Below are positions 1-7,236 of a stretch of 34,139 nt of DNA, one piece after another (positions within the stretch are counted from its first letter, which is position 1; each line of letters opens with the position of its first letter). Where the stretch lies: NCBI GenBank assembly GCA_903925015.1, contig CAIYDY010000088.1, positions 1-34,139 of the forward strand, read 5' to 3'. The notes beneath the pieces are model-generated. The model was given only the letters and a program-made list of their open reading frames with translations. It did not search any database and had not been told where the DNA came from. A program made the position numbers and the translations under genes. This DNA comes from an uncultured Acidobacteriia bacterium (GTDB lineage: Bacteria > Acidobacteriota > Terriglobia > Bryobacterales > Bryobacteraceae).

Positions 1-1002
1 CCCGAACTTTGCGGAAATGCAGAGGACCGGGGCGTATTCGAGGAACTTGACGTGGTCACGGAGCTCCGCTTCGAACTCGCGCTTCTTGCCGTCCGAGATC
101 AGATCCCACTTGTTGACGCACAGGATGACAGACCGGCCGCCCTCGTGGGCGTACCCGGCGATGGTGGCATCCAGCGCAACAACGCCTTCGGACGCGTCCA
201 TGAGCACGATCACGACGTCCGCCATGCGGATGTTGCGGCGCGCCATGATGACGGACAGCTTTTCGGCCATCTCGTTGGTCTTGCCCTTGCGACGGATTCC
301 CGCAGTGTCGATGAACGTGTAGTGGACGTTGTTGTGGATGATCTCCTCATCCACGGCGTCGCGCGTGGTGCCCGCGATGGGGGAAACAATGGCCCGTTCC
401 TCGCCGATCAGCGCATTGAGGAGCGTGGACTTCCCGGCGTTGGGGCGTCCGATGATGGCGACGCGGATCGACTTGATCTCTTCGGGCTTGGTCTCCTCGG
501 GTTCGATGCCGAGCGTGACGAAGTCCAGGAGGTTTGCCACGCCGTTGCCGTGTTCGGCGGAGACGGGGAAGATTTCCTTGATGCCGAGGCGGTAGAAATT
601 GTGGACAAGGTCCTCGGTGCGGCCGGTGTCGGCCTTGTTGACGGCGAGCACGGTCGGCTTGCCGAGTTTGCGGAGCATGGAGGCCAGTTCGAGGTCGGCT
701 GCGGTGATTTCACTGCGGCCATCGACGACGAAGATGACTTGGACGGCGCTTTCGAGCGCGACGCGGGCCTGTTTCAGGATCTGGCTCGGAATATATTCGG
801 CATCACTGACGACAATTCCACCCGTATCGATCAGCTCGAACCGTCGGCTGTCGTGTACTGCCATTCCATGGAGGCGGTCCCGCGTGATGCCGGGCTCGTC
901 GCCCACAATGGCACGCCGCTGGCCCGTTATCCGGTTGAAGAGGGTGGACTTGCCGACGTTCGGCCTGCCCACGATGACGATCGCGGGAAGTTCATTCGGC
1001 AT
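1..1002 (-). CDS. der: Ribosome biogenesis GTPase Der (EngA), C-terminus cut by window edge
   Basis: Der is an essential tandem GTPase that acts in maturation of the 50S ribosomal subunit. The 334 visible residues contain both G domains. The first P-loop is GRPNVGKST (residues 12-20), followed by a DTGG G3 motif and an NKAD G4 motif. The second domain has GRPNAGKST near residue 182, DTAGIR, NKWDL and a closing SAKFG. Two G domains in tandem identify Der rather than Era or TrmE. The family is usually about 440-490 residues, so the C-terminal KH-like domain lies outside the window. The start codon is ATG at 1002, giving MPNELPAIVIVGRPN. A TACAAT box sits 9 nt upstream with no Shine-Dalgarno, so the mRNA may be leaderless. 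The next gene, an aldolase, is co-directional and ends 34 bp upstream. Confidence 0.96.
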   Translation of the reverse strand, partial: MPNELPAIVIVGRPNVGKSTLFNRITGQRRAIVGDEPGITRDRLHGMAVHDSRRFELIDTGGIVVSDAEYIPSQILKQARVALESAVQVIFVVDGRSEITAADLELASMLRKLGKPTVLAVNKADTGRTEDLVHNFYRLGIKEIFPVSAEHGNGVANLLDFVTLGIEPEETKPEEIKSIRVAIIGRPNAGKSTLLNALIGEERAIVSPIAGTTRDAVDEEIIHNNVHYTFIDTAGIRRKGKTNEMAEKLSVIMARRNIRMADVVIVLMDASEGVVALDATIAGYAHEGGRSVILCVNKWDLISDGKKREFEAELRDHVKFLEYAPVLCISAKFG

Positions 1003-1011
1003 TCAGATTTT

Positions 1012-1017
1012 ATTGTA
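1012..1017 (-). promoter_or_regulatory. Candidate -10 box of der (possible leaderless start)
   Basis: TACAAT on the minus strand lies exactly 9 nt before the der ATG at 1002. Transcription would start at or within a few bases of the start codon. There is no Shine-Dalgarno sequence in the 9 nt. I see no convincing -35 box, so this is a motif and spacing argument only. The same box and spacing recur before the gene at 4855. Confidence 0.4.
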
Positions 1018-1036
1018 GCAAGGTTTGGGGTACTCG

Positions 1037-1711
1037 TTACTCGTACTCAACCCCCAGCGCCTTCAACTTCGGGCGCAGTCCGTAGAAATCCAGCCCCAGT
1101 TCGCCGTTGCGGAGCCGCTCACGCGTTTGGGCTTCCTTCGCCAAGCGGATTTCGGCGGCCTTGGCGACTGCGGCGGCGTGTTCACGCGCTACCACCACCA
1201 CGCCGTCGGCGTCGCCGATCACCACGTCCCCCGGATGAACCACGGCACCCGCGCAGACTACGGGGATGTTGACCGACCCGGCGGTATTCTTGACCGTCCC
1301 TTGCGCCGAAATTGCCTTCGCCCAGACGGGAAAGCCCATTTCCGTCAATTCCGCCGTGTCCCGGATTCCGGCGTCGATGAACAGGCCAGGTATCCCGTGC
1401 GCCTGGCAGGAGACGCCGAGCAGTTCGCCAAACATACCGTCTGTCGATTCCGAGGTCGTGGTCACCACTAGCACGTCGCCCGGTTGGCATACTTCGACCG
1501 CCGCGTGGATCATCAGGTTGTCCCCGGGCTGCGAGGAAACCGTGACCGCTGTCCCGGCGACTCGCGCGGTGGGGTAGATCGGGCGCATATAGGGTTTCAT
1601 CAGGCCCGTGCGGCCCTGCGCCTCGTGAACGGTGGCAACCCCTTGCCGTCCCAAGGTCTCGACGATGTCCCGGTCTGGTCGTTCGATGTTGCGAACAATC
1701 CTGTGCGTCAT
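1037..1711 (-). CDS. RraA/LigK-family 4-carboxy-4-hydroxy-2-oxoadipate aldolase / oxaloacetate decarboxylase
   Basis: This 224-residue protein belongs to the RraA-like fold family, close to LigK/GalC/ProA-type class II aldolases. Those enzymes split 4-carboxy-4-hydroxy-2-oxoadipate into pyruvate and oxaloacetate at the end of protocatechuate 4,5-cleavage and gallate degradation. Visible hallmarks are PGDN (62-65), HAAVEVCQPGDVLVV (69-83), GELLG (95-99) and IDAGIRD (112-118), where Arg117 and Asp118 match the substrate/metal site. The length fits the family. It starts at ATG 1711, only 6 bp after the PIG-L hydratase stop at 1718, so the two are almost certainly co-transcribed. The neighbouring galB-like gene catalyses the preceding step of the same pathway, which supports the aldolase call over a plain RraA ribonuclease regulator. 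Substrate is inferred. Confidence 0.82.
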   Translation of the reverse strand: MTHRIVRNIERPDRDIVETLGRQGVATVHEAQGRTGLMKPYMRPIYPTARVAGTAVTVSSQPGDNLMIHAAVEVCQPGDVLVVTTTSESTDGMFGELLGVSCQAHGIPGLFIDAGIRDTAELTEMGFPVWAKAISAQGTVKNTAGSVNIPVVCAGAVVHPGDVVIGDADGVVVVAREHAAAVAKAAEIRLAKEAQTRERLRNGELGLDFYGLRPKLKALGVEYE

Positions 1712-1717
1712 GGAAGT

Positions 1718-2443
1718 TCAGTCCAACTCCGAGGTCGTCTGGGGATAGACCCGTTGAAAAGCCTCGGCGTATTTCACGTCCCTCGGGGCCCCGTTGCGGA
1801 CGGCCTGGGCACCTCGGCGCCTGCCCAAATCCGTGTAGTACTCCCACAAGTGCTTTTGGGCTTCCATCGACTCCATCGACGCGTTTTTCGTCTCCCACAC
1901 CGGAGTCACGTTGAGCAGGACCTGCGGCTTCCATTCGCACTGCTCGGGCTGGTGCGGCTCGAACAGGAAGACCGGCGGGGCGTTGATCGGTTTGCCCACC
2001 TTCGACGGATACCCCAGCGCCTGGGCGTACACGCGGGTCTGGAGTGTCAGGTTGTTGGCCGTGGGATGGTCCGGGTTGTAGGGGTCGAGGAAAGAGTGCG
2101 TGAGGACAAACTCCGGCTGCAGTTCGCGGAACTCGTCCACCATGGCGTCAATGGTCTGCTGCGACGGGACAATCGGATAGTCGCCAGAATCGAAGAAGCG
2201 GATTTCGGCCCCCAGAATTCCGGCCGCGCGGGTTGATTCCGCGCGTCGAATCTCTTTGACCCGCTCGACAGTCATGCCCGGAACCTTCCACGCCCCTTGG
2301 CTTTCACCGCGCTCCCCGAACGAGAGGCACAGGATGCGCACGCGGTATCCCCGGCTGGCGTAAAGGGCGATTGCGCCACCGGCGCGCCATACGAAATCTG
2401 CCGCGTGGGCGCTCACCACTAGCACTGTTTTTGGATTGGACAT
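1718..2443 (-). CDS. galB: PIG-L (LmbE-like) family protein, probable 4-oxalomesaconate hydratase (GalB-like)
   Basis: This 241-residue protein has the PIG-L/LmbE zinc-hydrolase fold. The first metal motif reads SAHAADFVWRAGG (11-23), with His13 and Asp16 in place of the usual AHPDD, and a second one reads NPDHPTA (123-129). The AHAADF variant is what I associate with GalB, the PIG-L-type 4-oxalomesaconate hydratase of Pseudomonas putida gallate catabolism, rather than with GlcNAc deacetylases. GalB makes 4-carboxy-4-hydroxy-2-oxoadipate, the substrate of the aldolase encoded 6 bp downstream. The start at ATG 2443 has an AGGGGA Shine-Dalgarno 6 nt upstream. It follows the DUF6282-type gene by 18 bp. 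The family call is firm. The hydratase assignment rests on the motif and the pairing. Confidence 0.78.
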   Translation of the reverse strand: MSNPKTVLVVSAHAADFVWRAGGAIALYASRGYRVRILCLSFGERGESQGAWKVPGMTVERVKEIRRAESTRAAGILGAEIRFFDSGDYPIVPSQQTIDAMVDEFRELQPEFVLTHSFLDPYNPDHPTANNLTLQTRVYAQALGYPSKVGKPINAPPVFLFEPHQPEQCEWKPQVLLNVTPVWETKNASMESMEAQKHLWEYYTDLGRRRGAQAVRNGAPRDVKYAEAFQRVYPQTTSELD

Positions 2444-2461
2444 TGGATTCCCCTGGAGTTA

Positions 2462-3388
2462 CTACTCGACCAGCGACGTCGGATTGGTCACGGCCATGGC
2501 AGTGATTTCGGCGGACGTAAAGCCGGCATCCATTAAGGTCTGCGCAAACATGGCAAAGCCCTCCGATACCGGCGGGTTGACCTTCTGGCCCAAGTCCGTC
2601 GAGATGACGCAACGTTCGGGCCCCACCTGCCGAATTGCCTCGAACACGCACTCCCATGTCGCTTTGCCGGTATACATGGTTGTAAAGCAATGCTCGATGA
2701 GAGCGCCGCAGTCCGCCAACTCAACCTGTTCGGCCGTCGTGAGATTTTGGGACGGAAACTCGGCGTGGGTGACGAGGATTCGGCGCAATCCCAAATCCTT
2801 GCCCTCCCTGACCAACGCGCTGATTTCGGCGCGGCCCAAGTGCCCTGTCGCGAGTACCATGTTGTGTTTTCCGATCAGTTCGAGGCATGTCCGGGCAGAA
2901 TCGTTGAGTCCACCTTCGTCCGCCAACACTGTCATTGGAGCGGGCGCGATTCCGGTGGCTGCCAGCTCCAACTGGATCTTGGCCCAGAAAGGCAAATGCT
3001 TCGTGGTGCCGTCGGGACGACCCGCGGTTTCGTTCGCGGCATCGACGGTGGGCATCCAGACAATCTTGCATCCCGACCGGCCAGCGAGCTCCACTGCGAC
3101 CGGGTTGAGCCCGCCCACTGCATGGTTGAGCGCGATTGCGCCGTAGCAATGGATACCGGGGACAGCTTTGGTCACTACCTGAGCGCGTTCGGCAGTTGGG
3201 AAATAGTGCGATTTCAGGACGAAGCCTTTGAGGCCTTTGTCGAGAAACTCACGGGCGAGGTCGAGATCGTCGATCCGCCGTTCGATGACGTCCGGGGCGA
3301 CATGGACTTGAAGGTCGTAGCCGCCTTCGATGGCCCTCCAGGCTTCCCCAGATGGGTGTAGATTCGTGGCGTGGGGCGTGATTGGCAA
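2462..3388 (-). CDS. DUF6282-type TIM-barrel protein of unknown function (amidohydrolase-like)
   Basis: The protein resembles the DUF6282 group (formerly annotated as cytosolic proteins), probably a metal-dependent TIM-barrel hydrolase. The core begins with GGYDLQVHVAPDVIERR, a D-x-x-H-x-A-P-D motif typical of the first strand. Other conserved-looking blocks are LKSHYFPT, ATGHL, VTHAEFPSQ and ISTDLGQ, supplying several His and Asp residues suitable for metal binding. I chose the TTG at 3388 (308 residues) because a TTGACA/CATACT promoter sits directly upstream and would place the transcript start at about this codon. An in-frame GTG at 3481 would lie upstream of that promoter. It is the first gene of the galB/aldolase unit (18 bp gap), so it may act on a cyclic or lactone intermediate of aromatic breakdown. 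That role is unproven. Confidence 0.72.
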   Translation of the reverse strand: MPITPHATNLHPSGEAWRAIEGGYDLQVHVAPDVIERRIDDLDLAREFLDKGLKGFVLKSHYFPTAERAQVVTKAVPGIHCYGAIALNHAVGGLNPVAVELAGRSGCKIVWMPTVDAANETAGRPDGTTKHLPFWAKIQLELAATGIAPAPMTVLADEGGLNDSARTCLELIGKHNMVLATGHLGRAEISALVREGKDLGLRRILVTHAEFPSQNLTTAEQVELADCGALIEHCFTTMYTGKATWECVFEAIRQVGPERCVISTDLGQKVNPPVSEGFAMFAQTLMDAGFTSAEITAMAVTNPTSLVE

Positions 3389-3393
3389 AACGG

Positions 3394-3423
3394 AGTATGA
3401 CAGGCGTGGCGGAGGGGTGTCAA
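3394..3423 (-). promoter_or_regulatory. Sigma-70-type promoter for the DUF6282/galB/aldolase unit
   Basis: On the minus strand a perfect -35 TTGACA (3423-3418) is followed after 18 bp by CATACT (3399-3394), which matches TATAAT at 4 of 6 positions. The TTG codon at 3388 lies 5 nt further on, so a transcript starting here would be leaderless or nearly so. The receptor promoter at 7514 uses the same perfect -35 and 18-bp spacer. Confidence 0.55.
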
Positions 3424-3582
3424 GCAGTTGTGACCTCCGATTATCAATCTGGATGCCCTCGTCGTGGGGATCAGGCGGCACGGCAAAGAGGACGAAGGGG
3501 GGCTTCGGCAGCCATCCGCATCAACAGCGTGGGGAGGAAGTCCGTCCTGGGCTGTGGGTGGGGGCAACGAGGCTGCCGTTCC

Positions 3583-3645
3583 ATTGACGAACTTCAGGCT
3601 GGCCCGGATCAAGTGGACGATGCAGGTCTGGGCCAGCGTGTAAAC
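3583..3645 (-). mobile_element. Relic of an IS256-family transposase
   Basis: On the minus strand this short segment encodes VYTLAQTCIVHLIRASLKFV. It closely matches the QTCIVHLIRNSL block of the catalytic region of IS256-family (transposase_mut) transposases. Neither flank continues the transposase: upstream and downstream translations do not resemble the family, and I see no terminal inverted repeats. It is therefore a deletion remnant of about 60 bp, not a functional element. It lies in decayed DNA beside a tandem repeat. Confidence 0.6.
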
Positions 3646-3666
3646 ACTGCCTCTATGATTCCTCGG

Positions 3667-3736
3667 CTCGGCTGGACTGGCTCGGCTGGACTGGCTCGGC
3701 TGGACTGGCTCGGCTGGACTGGCTCGGCTGGACTGG
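3667..3736. repeat. Five perfect tandem copies of a 14-bp unit
   Basis: The unit CTCGGCTGGACTGG is repeated five times without mismatch, starting at 3667, 3681, 3695, 3709 and 3723, preceded by a partial CTCGG at 3662-3666. The 14-bp period is not a multiple of three, so it is unlikely to be a protein repeat, although all frames stay open through it. The perfect identity suggests recent slippage and a potentially variable copy number. It lies between the IS256 relic and the duplicated junction. Confidence 0.97.
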
Positions 3737-3790
3737 TGATGCTTCTGGACAGCCGCGCCCACAAACTCCACGGTTAGGATAGTGGGACCC

Positions 3791-3992
3791 GGGCAGCTCC
3801 CTCAAAATGGGCGAACAGGCCGCATCTGCCAAGGGCAACCAAGCTTTCGAACTCCTCCACCGCTGCGAAAACCGTTACACCCGAGCGTACGAACGCGCAG
3901 AGCGGACCCAGATGTCATTCCGCAAATTACGTCACGAACATGGTCCCGCCACCGACCACTGCGGCACCCGCCGCGTCAAGGGATGGCAGTAG
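3791..3992 (+). pseudogene. Degenerate partial copy of the gene at 4855-5619
   Basis: The translation GSSLKMGEQAAS, then NQAFELLHRCENRYTRAYERA and ATDHCGTRRVKGWQ, parallels GISLRMREQAAS, NHAFELLHRYETRYARAYERA and ATDHRSTRRLKRWQ of the intact gene. The first 113 or so residues are absent, and two internal stretches (the linker after EQAAS and the Pro/Thr-rich tail) are deleted. No promoter or full-length start is visible, so this is a 3'-end fragment. It continues directly into a copy of the phoD 3' end, exactly as in the intact locus. Confidence 0.8.
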
Positions 3993-4011
3993 CGCCTGAA
4001 CCGGGCCAAAC

Positions 4012-4152
4012 CTGATGCCCCAACCCCTACCCGTGCGCCGGCAATTCCTTGCTATAGAGCGACTGCCCGTCCAAATCCCGCAGGGTCACCGTCAGAGACT
4101 TCGTCTTGTTGCTGATCCCGACCTAGCCAAAGAATTGGTACTTCGTCAGAAC
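4012..4152 (-). pseudogene. Degenerate copy of the phoD 3' end with a premature stop
   Basis: On the minus strand the segment reads LTKYQFFG, then an in-frame TAG, then VGISNKTKSLTVTLRDLDGQ and SLYSKELPAHG followed by the natural stop. The intact PhoD-like protein (5631-7154) ends with the same residues but has Glu where this copy has the stop, and Ala in place of one Ser. Nucleotide identity over about 135 bp is very high, including the 5' flank of the stop codon. Homology ends abruptly near 4150 (versus 5757). What precedes it on the minus strand is unrelated to phoD. Confidence 0.85.
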
Positions 4153-4839
4153 GCCAAGAATGACCGCGCATCGACCATTCGCGGAGACACCAGGTAAAGG
4201 CTGGCCGGTCGTCGGCCCCAAGGTAGCGTTTCGCAAACGGCACAAGGTGGGCCCGCAGCCGCTCGATGTCGCGCCCTGAAATCCTTCAAGGCATTGCTGC
4301 CGGGTGCCGTGTTCCAACTGTTGAAGCTCTTCGACCGTCCCAGCCGAAACCACGCGCTGCCGGTGAATTTCCCGATTGGCCGTCCGTTCATTCGTGCTCA
4401 CGGGGCGGCTCCCTCGTCTGGATTTCCTTCGGGTGCTTCGGCTCGTTCGCCCTTTACAGGGGCCAGTGGAGGGGCTTGCGGAACGTCATGTCGACTGCCG
4501 TCACCGTCTCGTTGTCGATCCGGCCTCATGCAACGTGCATGTGTTCATGGCCGGTCTGGCGGCGTCGAGGGCATTGGCGATCTGGTTCTTGGGCTTGGGC
4601 TAGCCCTGGGCGAACCTGCACTGCTTCGACTCTTCAGCAGGTCCAGGAACTCGGCATGTCCAATCTCGCATTGGCTCCATAGCGAACTTGCGCAATGACT
4701 CGCTCCTCCGATCTGATCCGGTCACAGCCGGCCAAGAAATATTTTCAGCCCCTGCAACCCCAACAATCCATTACGAAACAGCCCTTGATCCCGATCAAAA
4801 ACAGAACCCCAATAGTTCGTTTTAGCACCCCCTGCGCAC
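4153..4839. other. Gene-poor, decayed stretch without recognisable product
   Basis: About 690 bp lie between the phoD relic and the next gene. Reading frames of up to about 140 codons exist on both strands but overlap one another, lack convincing ribosome-binding sites, and have compositions rich in Arg, Ser, Pro and Cys, as expected of non-coding high-GC DNA. I could not match any to a family. Minus-strand frames just upstream of the phoD relic (4153-4401) look like coding sequence broken by frameshifts, but I cannot name a parent. Confidence 0.5.
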
Positions 4840-4845
4840 TACAAT
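4840..4845 (+). promoter_or_regulatory. Candidate -10 box of the gene at 4855 (possible leaderless start)
   Basis: TACAAT is followed by 9 nt and then the ATG at 4855, with no Shine-Dalgarno sequence. Box and spacing are identical to those before der (TACAAT, 9 nt, ATG). The -35 region is poor (TTCGTT with an 18-bp spacer). Confidence 0.42.
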
Positions 4846-4854
4846 CGCGACGCG

Positions 4855-5619
4855 ATGGAAACCATGAACCAAGCCAACACGAACCAAGCAGACACCACCC
4901 AAACAGCCAAGCCAAGATCCGAAGCCCAAATCGCCGCCTCCCGCGCCAACGGTGCCAAATCCCGCGGCCCCGTCACCCCCGAAGGCAAGGCCATCTCCGC
5001 CAGGAACTCCCTCCGCCACGGCATCCTCGCCCAAACCGCCATCATCGATTCCGAGGACCCCGGCCAGCTCCAGGTCCTCTTCCTCGAACTCTACGAAACC
5101 TGGGACCCCGCCGACGAGCACGAGCGCAACCTCGTCGACACCATGGTGCTCTCGATTTGGCGGCGCACCCGCATCCTCGGCATGGAGGCCGCCGGCATCT
5201 CCCTCCGGATGCGCGAACAGGCCGCCTCCAGAATAATCAAACCCGGCACCGTGCCGCCCAACGGCCACACCACCGGCTACCTCGCAGTCACCTCCCTGGC
5301 CGAGGAAAACCACGCCTTCGAACTCCTCCACCGCTACGAGACCCGCTACGCCCGCGCCTACGAACGCGCCGCCCGCAGCCTTATCGCCTACCGCAAATAC
5401 CGCCAAACCGAGTCGGACCATATACCGGAGCCCCAAGACACTGCTCCAGAGTCGGCCCCGGTCGCCGAGCCAACCACCACAACCGCAGCCCCAACCCAAT
5501 TCAAAAATTTGCCGAACAAACCCAAGCCAGCCACCGACCACCGCAGTACGCGCCGCCTTAAAAGGTGGCAAAAGCGCCACGGCGACCAGCACCCCGGCCC
5601 GAACCAAGAGCAAAATTGA
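4855..5619 (+). CDS. Hypothetical protein with a conserved GAKSRGPVTPEGK motif
   Basis: I cannot assign a function to this 254-residue protein. The N-terminal third carries ASRANGAKSRGPVTPEGKA then ARNSLRHGIL (about residues 23-60), a motif I associate with a common uncharacterised family in acidobacteria and planctomycetes, often multi-copy. The middle is predicted helical and charged (DEHERNLVDTMVLSIWRRTR; FELLHRYETRYARAYERA). The last 65 residues are a Pro/Thr/Ala-rich tail ending in a basic RRLKRWQKRHG segment. There is no signal peptide or membrane segment. Codons are strikingly C-ending compared with neighbours. The ATG at 4855 was chosen for the TACAAT box 9 nt upstream; ATG 4864 is an alternative. 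It is convergent with phoD (11 bp between stops), and a decayed 3' copy lies at 3791-3992. Confidence 0.75.
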   Translation: METMNQANTNQADTTQTAKPRSEAQIAASRANGAKSRGPVTPEGKAISARNSLRHGILAQTAIIDSEDPGQLQVLFLELYETWDPADEHERNLVDTMVLSIWRRTRILGMEAAGISLRMREQAASRIIKPGTVPPNGHTTGYLAVTSLAEENHAFELLHRYETRYARAYERAARSLIAYRKYRQTESDHIPEPQDTAPESAPVAEPTTTTAAPTQFKNLPNKPKPATDHRSTRRLKRWQKRHGDQHPGPNQEQN

Positions 5620-5630
5620 TGTTCCAACCC

Positions 5631-7154
5631 CTAACCGTGCGCCGGCAATTCCTTGCTATAGAGCGATTGCCCGTCCAAATCCCGCAGGGTCACCGTCAGC
5701 GCCTTCGTTTTATTGCTGATCCCGACCTCGCCGAAGAACTGGTACTTTGTCAGGGGACTGGCATTTCCCTGCCCCTTCGGCGGGCACTTCTGGTACACGA
5801 CCTGAATCCCGAACGTATTGTCCGTCGCGTTCGGGCCAAACGCACCCGCGTTCAGCGGACCGCTCACGAACTCCCAGAACGGATCGAAATCCGTAAACTT
5901 GGCCTTGGCGGGATCATAATAATGCGCAGCCGTGTAATGGACGTCCGCCGTCAGCCAAACGGTGTTACGGATCTTCTGCCGCTTGATATACCGGAGCACG
6001 TCCGCAATTTCCAGTTCGCGACCCAGCGCCGGACCATCCCCGTTCGCGCTGTTTTCGAAAATCGGCCTGTCCTGTTTGTCCTTGCCGTCGGCCACCACCA
6101 ATCCGATGGGCATGTCCGCCGCGATCACCTTCCAGACCGCTTTCGAATCGCGAAGACCCTGCTTCAGCCAGTCCAGTTGGGGCTTGCCCATGTAGACCGT
6201 GTCCTCGCCCGCCTCGGCTTGCAGGTTGTAGTTGTTCGGGCCGCGGTAGGTGCGCATGTCCACCACGAAAACGTCCAGCAGCGGTCCGTAGGAAATCTTG
6301 CGGTACACTCGCTCGGATTCCTCCGGCGTCGTCCGCAACGGCGCGTAGCTATGAAACGCCCGCTGCGCCCGTGCGATCAGCAAGGGAAGGCTTTTCACCT
6401 TGTACAAGGGGTTGTCGCTGAGATCCTTGGAAGGCGAAAAGTTGTTCAGCACCTCGTGGTCGTCCCACTGCCACACCTGCGGAACATCGGCCAGGAAGCG
6501 GCGGAAATTGGCGTCCATCAGGTTGTAGCGATGGTTGCCGAAGTATTCGTTCTGTGTCTCCGCGACCTTGCTCTTCTCCTCGGTGACGATGTTCCGCCAA
6601 GTCGCGTCGCCCACTTTCACCGTCGCTTGGAGGGGATTGTCGGCGTAGATCGTGTCGCCGGAGTGGATGAAGAAATCAGGCTCCGTCCGACGCATGGCCT
6701 CATAGATTTTCATGCCGCCGATGTCGGGATTGATGCCCCAGCCTTGGCCCACATTGTCGCCGGACCAAAGGAATTTGATGTCGCGGCCGGGTGCCGGAGT
6801 GCGGAAGGATCCTGCAATCGGTTCGGCCAATTTGCCGTTGGCGCTGAGGTCCTCAAACTGGATCTGGTATTCGATGCGCTGTCCGTGTGGGAGATCAGTC
6901 AATTCCAGTCGACCGGTGAAGTCGGAACCGTCCAGACAATACGGTCCTACCCGGCGTTGCCAAGCGCTGGAACCGGACGCCCGCCACGCAGCGTGGAGCC
7001 GGGTGGGACCGTCGGCGCGTGCCCACAACATTGCCCGACCGGGAATTACGTCACCTGCGGTGACCGCCACGGGCCTGTTTTCCGGGCCAGCTGCCCTCAA
7101 AGCAGAAGCCGCGCCGACGGCAGCCAGGGAACGTAGGAACTCACGACGTTGCAT
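5631..7154 (-). CDS. phoD: Tat-exported PhoD-like alkaline phosphatase / metallophosphoesterase
   Basis: This 507-residue protein is a PhoD-family phosphatase, a periplasmic or secreted Ca/Fe-dependent phosphomonoesterase or diesterase. It begins with a twin-arginine signal, MQRREFLRSLAAVGAASALRA. An N-terminal Ig-like PhoD domain follows (GDVIPGRAMLWARADGPTRL onwards). The metallophosphatase domain shows WSGDNVGQ, FFIHSGDTIYAD, WQWDDHEVLNNF, VFVVDMRTYRG and VWLTADVHYTAAH, which supply the expected Asp, Asn and His ligands. The length fits the family. The start is ATG 7154, the first codon giving a proper Tat n-region. It stands alone between a small secreted-protein gene and a convergent hypothetical gene. 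Its last 45 codons are duplicated at 4012-4152. No Pho box was recognised. Confidence 0.93.
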   Translation of the reverse strand: MQRREFLRSLAAVGAASALRAAGPENRPVAVTAGDVIPGRAMLWARADGPTRLHAAWRASGSSAWQRRVGPYCLDGSDFTGRLELTDLPHGQRIEYQIQFEDLSANGKLAEPIAGSFRTPAPGRDIKFLWSGDNVGQGWGINPDIGGMKIYEAMRRTEPDFFIHSGDTIYADNPLQATVKVGDATWRNIVTEEKSKVAETQNEYFGNHRYNLMDANFRRFLADVPQVWQWDDHEVLNNFSPSKDLSDNPLYKVKSLPLLIARAQRAFHSYAPLRTTPEESERVYRKISYGPLLDVFVVDMRTYRGPNNYNLQAEAGEDTVYMGKPQLDWLKQGLRDSKAVWKVIAADMPIGLVVADGKDKQDRPIFENSANGDGPALGRELEIADVLRYIKRQKIRNTVWLTADVHYTAAHYYDPAKAKFTDFDPFWEFVSGPLNAGAFGPNATDNTFGIQVVYQKCPPKGQGNASPLTKYQFFGEVGISNKTKALTVTLRDLDGQSLYSKELPAHG

Positions 7155-7236
7155 GAGTCTATTTTCGCAGCCTTTATGGCCGGAACCACCTGTTACGGGG
7201 TTGTAACCCAGCGCCGGCCATTCGCGCAGTCACCAA

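Noticed and set aside
52-1272. Long plus-strand open frame over der and the aldolase gene
   Set aside because: It is antisense to two clear genes, has no family motifs and is rich in Asp/Arg as expected from mirrored high-GC coding sequence.
3667-3736. Tandem repeat as a CRISPR array
   Set aside because: The 14-bp units are directly adjacent with no spacers, and no cas genes are present.
5565-7136. 523-codon plus-strand frame opposite phoD
   Set aside because: It is the antisense shadow of the PhoD gene. No motif or ribosome-binding site supports it.
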